From: Gammaproteobacteria bacterium
GTDB lineage: Bacteria > Pseudomonadota > Gammaproteobacteria > Xanthomonadales > Wenzhouxiangellaceae
DNA: 8,459 bases
NCBI GenBank assembly: GCA_003561495.1
Contig: PWWM01000032.1
Coordinates: 1 to 8,459 of the forward strand
Direction of reading: 5' to 3'
In this document: positions 1-5,390 of the stretch, in pieces
Layout of the letters: every line of letters begins with the position of its first letter
Position numbering within the stretch: position 1 is the stretch's first letter
Notes under the pieces: generated by a model
What the model was told of the DNA's origin: nothing
Databases searched by the model: none
What the model saw: only the letters and a program-made list of their open reading frames with translations
Program-made: the position numbers and the translations under genes

Positions 1-1264
1 CGTAACGCAGGGCTTCACCCAGGTCTTCTTCGCTCAGGGTGTTGGTGCGGAATGCGGGGTTGGCGGCGGCAACCTGTGCAACCAGCCACCAGCGCAGGCG
101 CTCGGCCAGACCGTGATACATGTTCATGTGACCGCGAATGACCTCGCCCGAGCGCGGGTCGACCACATCACCGCCGGCATTGGCCGAACGCACCGGCGTG
201 GCCACGTAGCGGATGACGTTGAATCGGGCATCGAGCAGGCTGAAGTCGGGGTCTTCTTCCTCGGTGGGCGCCAGCTTGACCTCGAGCGCATTCTTGAAAC
301 CGGCTTTCTCCAGCGCCGGCTCCCATTCCATGATGCCGGCCTTGAAGTAAGGCACCCATTGTTCGGGCGTGGCCGGGTCGATGTACCAGACGATGGGCTT
401 TTTGGGCTCGACCAGCTCACCACGCTTGAACGCTTCCATGTCCCTGGGCTCCAGCCGATAGCGGCGCAGGTACTGGTAGGGCCGAACCCCCTGAAAATCG
501 CGCGAGTAATCGGTCTGGGTGGTGGTGATGTAGGTCACCCGCTCATCGGCCAGGCGCGGCATCATCGGCTCTTCAGGGAGCAGGATCATGGAGTGATTGA
601 TCTCGAACGAGACCGTGCCGGCGCGGGGATTGGACGGCGGGTCTTCGGCATCGTAACTGCGCACCGCCCGGATCTCGATGTTTTCCGGGAAGGCCCGGGC
701 CCACTCCAGCCAGCTTCGCTCCTCGTCAAAGCGGTTGATACCCAGATCGGCGCGGCGCGAGCGGGGAAAGGAAAAGGCCGGATGATCGCCCAGGTAAAGC
801 TTGGTGACATCGATGACCGCATTGCCTCGGCGTTCCATGGCGATCGGGAAAGTGGCAATCACCGGCGCGAAATTGGAATTGGCGACCGCCAGCGCCAGGG
901 GAGAGTCGGCTTGGGCCGTGTTGCTGTGGGTCTGGCTGCGCAGGACGATGCGCTCGCCGCGCCGTTCCCAGTACACCACCAGGTTACCGGTCATCCGGTC
1001 ACCACCGCCGCGGGCCGCCAGCCCTTCCTGGGCCCTGGCGTAACGGCTCATCACCACCATGTCGCGACCGAGCATCTCCTCCGGAATCTCGAAGATGATG
1101 CGCTCATCCAGAGTGTAGACGGTAAACAACCCCTGCTCGGAATCGGCCACGCGCAAATCGCGGGCGGTCAACTCGGCCGCCGGCACAGCCAGCGGCCACA
1201 ACGAACACGCCAGCAAGATCAGTCGGGGAAGGATCGGTATACCGGAGAGGACATTCATCATCAT
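1..1264 (-). CDS. Exported zinc-dependent metalloprotease (DUF5118/DUF5117/DUF4953 type), N-terminal part, runs off left edge
   Basis: The minus-strand frame from ATG 1264 stays open to base 1 and gives 421 residues without a stop. Residues about 1-30 form a signal peptide (hydrophobic core around LILLACSLWPLAV, likely signal peptidase I cut near VPA-AE; LLAC at 17-20 could be an alternative lipobox). Residues about 32-80 match the small DUF5118 region and about 95-290 the DUF5117 region. From about 290 (IVWYIDPATPEQWVPYFKAG, then FNVIRYVATP and DPRSGEVIRGH) the sequence matches the start of the DUF4953 metalloprotease domain. In this family the stretch ending LGEALRY is followed almost at once by HExxH, so the zinc site should lie just left of the window. 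Three consecutive ATGs (1264, 1261, 1258) are possible starts, and no clear Shine-Dalgarno is visible. The family is periplasmic or outer-membrane associated; its substrates are not known to me. It is divergent from the acyltransferase gene. Confidence 0.85.
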   Translation of the reverse strand, partial: MMMNVLSGIPILPRLILLACSLWPLAVPAAELTARDLRVADSEQGLFTVYTLDERIIFEIPEEMLGRDMVVMSRYARAQEGLAARGGGDRMTGNLVVYWERRGERIVLRSQTHSNTAQADSPLALAVANSNFAPVIATFPIAMERRGNAVIDVTKLYLGDHPAFSFPRSRRADLGINRFDEERSWLEWARAFPENIEIRAVRSYDAEDPPSNPRAGTVSFEINHSMILLPEEPMMPRLADERVTYITTTQTDYSRDFQGVRPYQYLRRYRLEPRDMEAFKRGELVEPKKPIVWYIDPATPEQWVPYFKAGIMEWEPALEKAGFKNALEVKLAPTEEEDPDFSLLDARFNVIRYVATPVRSANAGGDVVDPRSGEVIRGHMNMYHGLAERLRWWLVAQVAAANPAFRTNTLSEEDLGEALRY

Positions 1265-1286
1265 AAGAAACCATTGGAATTCGAGA

Positions 1287-1301
1287 AGTGGCCGGGCCAC
1301 T
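1287..1301. promoter_or_regulatory. Perfect 15-base palindrome in the divergent intergenic region, candidate operator
   Basis: AGTGGCC, one central G, then GGCCACT make two perfect 7-base arms. The element lies between two divergently transcribed genes. It overlaps the end of the candidate minus-strand -10 box and the predicted start of that transcript, a typical position for a repressor site. The one-base centre makes an RNA terminator unlikely and fits a dimeric DNA-binding protein better. No regulator gene is visible in the window to pair with it. Confidence 0.35.
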
Positions 1302-1325
1302 ATACCCAAATCAGCGTACAGCCAA
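1299..1325 (-). promoter_or_regulatory. Candidate promoter of the minus-strand metalloprotease
   Basis: Read on the minus strand, TTGGCT (1325-1320) lies 15 bases before TATAGT (1304-1299). The -10 is a good match to TATAAT, but the -35 matches at only four of six positions and the spacer is short. Initiation would fall near 1292, giving a leader of about 28 bases to the first ATG. The call rests on motif matching alone. Confidence 0.3.
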
Positions 1326-1334
1326 ACGATTCCG

Positions 1335-1340
1335 TATACT
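1335..1340 (+). promoter_or_regulatory. Possible -10 box for the acyltransferase operon
   Basis: TATACT matches the -10 consensus at five of six positions. It would place the transcript start about 26 bases before the TTG start at 1373. No convincing -35 hexamer lies 16-18 bases upstream, so this promoter may need an activator or may not be real. Confidence 0.25.
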
Positions 1341-1372
1341 GGAACCAGGATCGACCGGGCCGACGGGACAAC

Positions 1373-2734
1373 TTGGACAAGAAGATCGCACTGATGGATT
1401 TGATGTGGCTGCTGGCCGAAAGCCAGTCCAGTCCCATTCATGTATGCGGCTTGATGCTGTTCGAGAAACCCAAGGGTCGATCGGACATCGTGCGCGAGAT
1501 TGTCAAGGCCTATCGCAAAGCCAGGCCGACACCACCATTCGACTGCATTCCGGACCTGGGCGGAACACACACGCCGCGCTGGCGCGAAGCGCCTCACTAT
1601 GACCCGCGTTACCACGTTCAGCATATCGCGCTGCCCTCGGGCGCGCACCATGAAGACTTGCTGCACCTGGTCGGTGATCTCCACGAAACCATGCTGGATC
1701 GTGACCGTCCGCTGTTCCGGGTCTGGTTGATCGATCATGTCCCTGGGCAACGATTCGCCCTGCTTCTGAAGGTACACCATGCCATCATTGACGGCGTCAG
1801 CGCTGCCCAGCGCATCAATGCCAGCATGCGAACAACTCGACATCGGGGGACTCCGAAGCCATTCTTCGCCACCGACCTGCCGGTGCGCAAATCTCACCCG
1901 CCGAAGGCTCTGGTCAAACGACTTCTGGGCCTGACCACCACCGCCACCAGCCAGTACCTGGCCCTGATGGGCAGCCTGCGCAAAGGCTTGTGGAACTGGA
2001 TGGGCGGCAAGACCAGTGGCAGCGTGCCCTTTGCCGCCCATCGCGGCCCCATGAACGAGCGCGTCATGAACGCGCGCACCGTGGCCACCCTGTCACTACC
2101 GCTCAATGAGATGCGCCGGGTCGGCAAGTACTATGGCGCCACCCTCAATGATGTGGCCATGACTCTGGTCGATGCCGGGGTCCATCGTTACCTTCTCGAG
2201 CAGGGCGAGCCGTTCGATCATCAACTGGTGGCCATGTGTCCGGTTTCGGTGCGCGAGGACGGCGACAACTCAACCGGCACCAAGGTTTCGGCGGTTTTTG
2301 CTCGCCTGGGCACTCCCGAATCCACGGTGACCGAACGTCTTGCCGAGGTTTCCGATTCGATGAATACAGCCAAGAACGAGGTTCGAAAGATGTCCAGGGA
2401 AACCGCGCTGGGTTATGCCGCCGGGCTGATGGGCATTGCCGGACTGACCGCGGTCACCTACGCCGACCGGGTCGCGCCACCCTCGGCCAATCTGGTCATT
2501 TCCAACATCCCCGGCTGGGAACGCCCGTTGTATCTCAACGGTGCCCCGCTTGTCGGCGCCTACCCCATTTCAGCGATTGCCGTGGGCGTGGGGCTGAACG
2601 TCACGATGATCTCGTCGAACGACCGGATGGACTTCGGTTTTGTCGGCAACGGCGCCAGCCTGCACGAGCTCCCGACCCTGGCCGGCCATGTCGAAGAAGC
2701 CTGGCAGGAACTGCGCGAAAGCACGATGTCTTGA
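1373..2734 (+). CDS. Wax ester synthase / acyl-CoA:diacylglycerol acyltransferase (WS/DGAT family)
   Basis: WS/DGAT enzymes transfer acyl groups from acyl-CoA to fatty alcohols or diacylglycerol, making wax esters or triacylglycerol for cytoplasmic lipid inclusions. At 453 residues this is normal family length. The active-site HHxxxDG is HHAIIDG at 135-141. Other family motifs are the N-terminal LLAESQSSPIHV (13-24), RPLFRVW (112-118), TLND (257-260), NLVISNIPG (373-381) and GAYPIS (395-400). The frame is open far upstream to base 113, but everything before about 1373 is antisense to the metalloprotease or intergenic and does not resemble the family. I chose TTG 1373 because residues KKIALMDLMWLL fit the usual N terminus, whereas the first ATG (1394) would remove its beginning; neither has a strong ribosome site. 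Position 25 is Cys in HVCGL, where Gly is common. The substrate, alcohol or diacylglycerol, cannot be read from the sequence. It heads a three-gene run with a 56-base gap to the next gene. Confidence 0.9.
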   Translation: MDKKIALMDLMWLLAESQSSPIHVCGLMLFEKPKGRSDIVREIVKAYRKARPTPPFDCIPDLGGTHTPRWREAPHYDPRYHVQHIALPSGAHHEDLLHLVGDLHETMLDRDRPLFRVWLIDHVPGQRFALLLKVHHAIIDGVSAAQRINASMRTTRHRGTPKPFFATDLPVRKSHPPKALVKRLLGLTTTATSQYLALMGSLRKGLWNWMGGKTSGSVPFAAHRGPMNERVMNARTVATLSLPLNEMRRVGKYYGATLNDVAMTLVDAGVHRYLLEQGEPFDHQLVAMCPVSVREDGDNSTGTKVSAVFARLGTPESTVTERLAEVSDSMNTAKNEVRKMSRETALGYAAGLMGIAGLTAVTYADRVAPPSANLVISNIPGWERPLYLNGAPLVGAYPISAIAVGVGLNVTMISSNDRMDFGFVGNGASLHELPTLAGHVEEAWQELRESTMS

Positions 2735-2790
2735 AGTCCGGCTTGGTTTATCATGAAATGCTGATGCAACGGAAATTCACCCAATAAGCC

Positions 2791-3705
2791 GTGGTCAGCT
2801 GGCAAACGCGCACGGCCAAACTACTCAGCCGCTTGACCATTCGTCAGTCGCTCAAGCGGGAATTATCCGTTGCCGACATGCGCGAGCGCATCCAAGCCAT
2901 GGAGCGCTTCTTCCCGAATGTCCCTGACGACATCCGCATCGAACACGAACCCGGCCTGAACCACTGTGATGCCGAGTGGCTCACTCCCGGCGCCGGCCCG
3001 ACCGAACGCGTCATTCTGCATTTGCCCGGCGGGGCCTTCATGACCCGCTTCATGCGAGCCGAGCGGCTGCTGCTGGCCCGGATGTGCCGCGCCACCAACG
3101 CCCGGGGAAGGCTGGTGTTTTACCGACTGGCCCCGGAAAACCCTTATCCGGCCGGTCTTGACGACTGTCTGGAGGCTTATCAGCAGATTCTGGACCTGGG
3201 CACCCCGCCTGAACACCTGGTGATCAGCGGCATGTCGGCCGGCGGTTGCCTGGCGCTGGCGGTTCTGCTGAAAGCACGCGATCTGGGCCTGCCCATGCCC
3301 GCAGGAGCACTTTTGATGTCTCCGGCTGCCGACATGACCGAAGAATCCACCGATGGCTCACGGGTTTCCAATGCCGCGCGTGACGCCGTCTTGAGCCTGG
3401 AAAGAGGCGATGACATCCGTCGGCTTTACCTGGGTGAACATATCGAACTGGCTAATCACCCGTACATCTCACCGGTGCTGGCCGACTATACCGGCCTGCC
3501 ACCGTTGTTTTTCCAGGTCAGCGGCAGTGAAATCCTGCTCGATGATTCGCACCGTTGCGCGCAACGTGCCCGCGCATGCGGCGTGTCGGCCGAGATCGAA
3601 GTCTGGGATCGCATGCCGCACGGCTGGCAGGCGCTGTCATTTGCCCCCGAATCAGGACGCGCCATTGCACGCCTGGCCGACTTCATTCGCGAGCGTTGTC
3701 CATGA
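2791..3705 (+). CDS. Alpha/beta hydrolase fold-3 esterase/lipase (hormone-sensitive-lipase-like family)
   Basis: This is a 304-residue probable cytoplasmic carboxylesterase or lipase. The oxyanion region is HLPGGAF (77-83), where most HSL-family members have HGGGF. The nucleophile elbow is GMSAGG (147-152, Ser149) and the catalytic His is in MPHGW (His277). The acid lies in SEILLDD (246-252): either Glu247, at the position usually held by Asp in DPL-type motifs, or Asp251/252. The helical N terminus (about 1-45) resembles the cap of this family, which is why I prefer GTG 2791 over the internal ATG at 2878. A TAA in the same frame at 2785-2787 excludes any earlier start. No Shine-Dalgarno is apparent, so translation may be coupled to the acyltransferase 56 bases upstream. 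There is no signal peptide. Next to WS/DGAT, a role in turning over acylglycerol or wax esters is plausible but unproven; short-chain esters are the usual substrates of this family. Confidence 0.85.
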   Translation: MVSWQTRTAKLLSRLTIRQSLKRELSVADMRERIQAMERFFPNVPDDIRIEHEPGLNHCDAEWLTPGAGPTERVILHLPGGAFMTRFMRAERLLLARMCRATNARGRLVFYRLAPENPYPAGLDDCLEAYQQILDLGTPPEHLVISGMSAGGCLALAVLLKARDLGLPMPAGALLMSPAADMTEESTDGSRVSNAARDAVLSLERGDDIRRLYLGEHIELANHPYISPVLADYTGLPPLFFQVSGSEILLDDSHRCAQRARACGVSAEIEVWDRMPHGWQALSFAPESGRAIARLADFIRERCP

Positions 3706-4583
3706 GCATCCAAACATCGGAAAAGTCTTCGAATCGGGGCCAGACCTTCATGCGCACTCTCCGCCAGGACCATGCCGGGCTGTCCCGCATCATGCGCGAG
3801 ATCGATACCCAGGCCCATCGCCTGGCTGAGGACTCCGAGGGTGCTCGCGCCATTCTGGTGGATGCCTTTCGCTACCTGCTTCGCTATCACCATGCCTTTC
3901 ATCACCCGCGCGAGGATCGGCTGTTTGCGCGCATTCGTGCACGCGATGAAGCGTTGGATCAGACGCTTCAGCAGCTGAGTCATGAGCACGAAACCGGCGA
4001 GCAAGAAACCAGACGCCTGGCTGAGGATCTGGCCCGGGCCAGCAACAAGGAACTGGTCGGCGAGTGCGGAGCTGAGCTGGTTGATCGCATCAACGACTAC
4101 CTGCGCCACACTCGCACCCACATGCGCCATGAAGAAACCGTGTTCTACAGCCGCGCCGAACAGGTCCTGAGTGATGAAGACTGGCTGGACATCATCGCCG
4201 ACGACGGGCCCGACGATCCGATCACCGATATCAGGACCATGCGTGCCAGTTACCCGGCATTGGCCAGGAGCCTTGATGAGCCAACCAGTCACCTCGGTTT
4301 GCATCGGCCGGAACACTCATCCAGTCACGAGCTACGCCTCCAGATGCTGGCCCTGACCGACCTGTATGGGGGACTGATGCATGAGGCCATCGACCTGACC
4401 CGAACCCATTTTCAGCGTCTGAAATCCGTGCGGGATCCGGTCAGCCTGATGCGCACCGCCGGTACGATCTACGCGGACAACCTTCGCTTTGCCGGCCAAT
4501 GCGTCACACGGCCGTCGCGGTGGGCGATCAACACCGGTGCCGGGCTGATCGTGGGATGGTTGAAGCCGTATATGAAGCAATAA
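3702..4583 (+). CDS. Hemerythrin HHE-domain protein with a phasin-like C-terminal region
   Basis: The protein has 293 residues. The first 150 or so form a four-helix hemerythrin-like domain with the expected metal ligands: His24 in QDHAG, the His63/64 and HHPRE (67-71) cluster giving HxxxE, SHEHE (93-97) and HMRHE (140-144), again HxxxE. Such domains bind a di-iron centre and act in oxygen, NO or iron sensing, binding or repair. Residues about 160-205 are a polar linker. Residues about 206-275 form a long amphipathic helical region (LALTDLYGGLMHEAIDL, then FQRLKSVRDPVSLM) that resembles phasin proteins, which coat storage granules; the last 20 residues contain a hydrophobic stretch (INTGAGLIVGWLKPY). 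The start ATG overlaps the stop of the esterase gene as ATGA, implying translational coupling, and the upstream neighbours make or cleave storage lipids. The hemerythrin call is secure; the phasin-like call rests on pattern only. Confidence 0.8.
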   Translation: MSIQTSEKSSNRGQTFMRTLRQDHAGLSRIMREIDTQAHRLAEDSEGARAILVDAFRYLLRYHHAFHHPREDRLFARIRARDEALDQTLQQLSHEHETGEQETRRLAEDLARASNKELVGECGAELVDRINDYLRHTRTHMRHEETVFYSRAEQVLSDEDWLDIIADDGPDDPITDIRTMRASYPALARSLDEPTSHLGLHRPEHSSSHELRLQMLALTDLYGGLMHEAIDLTRTHFQRLKSVRDPVSLMRTAGTIYADNLRFAGQCVTRPSRWAINTGAGLIVGWLKPYMKQ

Positions 4584-4663
4584 CGTCGGCAAGCCGGGGC
4601 ACACGAACGACGTGATGGAGAATGATTCGGCATTGTCCGTCAGGGACCTAGCCCCGACCTACG

Positions 4664-4690
4664 ATCATTACTCCACTCAAGAGTGATGAT
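4664..4690 (+). promoter_or_regulatory. RNA hairpin covering the start codon of the membrane protein gene
   Basis: ATCATTACTC (4664-4673) can pair with GAGTGATGAT (4681-4690): nine Watson-Crick pairs plus one U-G, closing a seven-base loop. The 3' arm contains GTG 4683 and ATG 4686, the only plausible starts of the next gene. In mRNA the stem would hide the start codon, suggesting translational control. No T-run follows, so it is not a usual terminator. Function is inferred from position only. Confidence 0.4.
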
Positions 4691-5270
4691 TCCGCTTTGG
4701 TTGAAGATCATTTACACGCTGGTCGCCCTGGCGATCGTGGTCATTTACTGGCGCAAGCTCGGGCCGGGCAATCTGTTGTGGTTTTCCGATATTGCACTGA
4801 TTCTGACCATTCCGGCCCTGTGGCTGGAGTCGGCATTGCTCGCCAGTACGCTTGCCGTTCTGGTGCTGGTCCCGGAGACGATATGGATCCTGGCCTATTT
4901 CACTCGCCTGGCGACCGGCTACCGCCTCGGCGGTCTGCTCGATTACATGTTCGATCGCAATCGCCCGGCCTGGCTGAGGGCGGTGTCGCTGTTTCATATC
5001 CCCCTGCCCGTACTGCTGGTCTGGCTGGTCTGGACATTGGGTTACGATCCGCGCGCGTTGGTCGCGGCCACCCTGCTGGGCTGGCTGATCATGCCCTTGA
5101 GTCGCACCCTGACAAATCCCGAACAGAACATCAACTGGGTTCACGGACTGGGAGCTCACCATCCCGCACATTCCAGGTTGCAAGCCTGGCAGTTTGTCGG
5201 GCTACTGATGCTGGGGCTTCCTGTCGTCTTCTATTTGCCGGTCCATGCAATGATGATGGTCCTGATCTGA
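4686..5270 (+). CDS. Conserved polytopic membrane protein of unknown function
   Basis: This 194-residue inner-membrane protein has about six predicted membrane segments (roughly residues 4-22, 30-48, 50-72, 100-121, 125-142 and 167-193). I do not recognise a named family, although FSDIALILT, LVPETIW, LLDYMFDR, SLFHIPLP and NPEQNINWVHGLG look like conserved blocks of an uncharacterised bacterial family. Several charged or polar residues sit in or at the edge of the membrane segments: Asp35, Glu48, Glu64, His104 and Asn148/150. That suggests a catalytic, transport or metal-binding role rather than a simple anchor. The start is ATG 4686, with GTG 4683 immediately before it as an alternative; both lie in a predicted hairpin, and the only purine-rich stretch (CAAGAG) is too close to act as a normal Shine-Dalgarno. 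The gene lies 102 bases after the hemerythrin gene with no clear terminator between, so read-through from the lipid module is possible. Confidence 0.75.
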   Translation: MIPLWLKIIYTLVALAIVVIYWRKLGPGNLLWFSDIALILTIPALWLESALLASTLAVLVLVPETIWILAYFTRLATGYRLGGLLDYMFDRNRPAWLRAVSLFHIPLPVLLVWLVWTLGYDPRALVAATLLGWLIMPLSRTLTNPEQNINWVHGLGAHHPAHSRLQAWQFVGLLMLGLPVVFYLPVHAMMMVLI

Positions 5271-5325
5271 CCGGCTGCCTGAAACCCGGGGCTCTTGGAC
5301 CCGATGACGCGGCACACCCCCGCGT

Positions 5326-5334
5326 TGATATAAT
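5326..5334 (+). promoter_or_regulatory. Extended -10 promoter for the S9 peptidase gene
   Basis: TGATATAAT is a perfect TGnTATAAT extended -10 element. It lies in the 120-base gap between the membrane protein and the peptidase, and predicts a transcript start near 5341 and a leader of about 50 bases. No good -35 hexamer is seen at the normal distance, as is common for extended -10 promoters. It is the best sigma-70 promoter in the window and makes the peptidase and following hydrolase a separate transcription unit. Confidence 0.6.
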
Positions 5335-5390
5335 TCCGTGCGCCTTTGTTGGCTGCCCAACTCCTGATTCCCCTGACCGGATGTCCGACC

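Noticed and set aside
113..1372. An open frame of about 420 codons directly upstream of and in phase with the acyltransferase, suggesting an 873-residue fusion protein
   Set aside because: It lies almost wholly antisense to the metalloprotease, which has recognisable family motifs and a signal peptide. The upstream translation is low-complexity Gly/Arg/His-rich text with no domain, while the acyltransferase has normal length from 1373.
2735..2790. A possible internal promoter between the acyltransferase and the esterase
   Set aside because: TTGAAG and TATCAT are present but only 12 bases apart, too close for a sigma-70 promoter; read-through from the upstream gene is simpler.
3486..4316. A 276-codon minus-strand open frame
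   Set aside because: It is antisense to the esterase and hemerythrin genes, both with clear motifs. Long antisense frames are expected in GC-rich coding DNA.
5346..5390. An upstream TTG start adding 15 residues to the S9 peptidase
   Set aside because: The ATG at 5391 begins a textbook signal peptide. The upstream start would lie almost at the predicted transcript start and place extra residues before the export signal.
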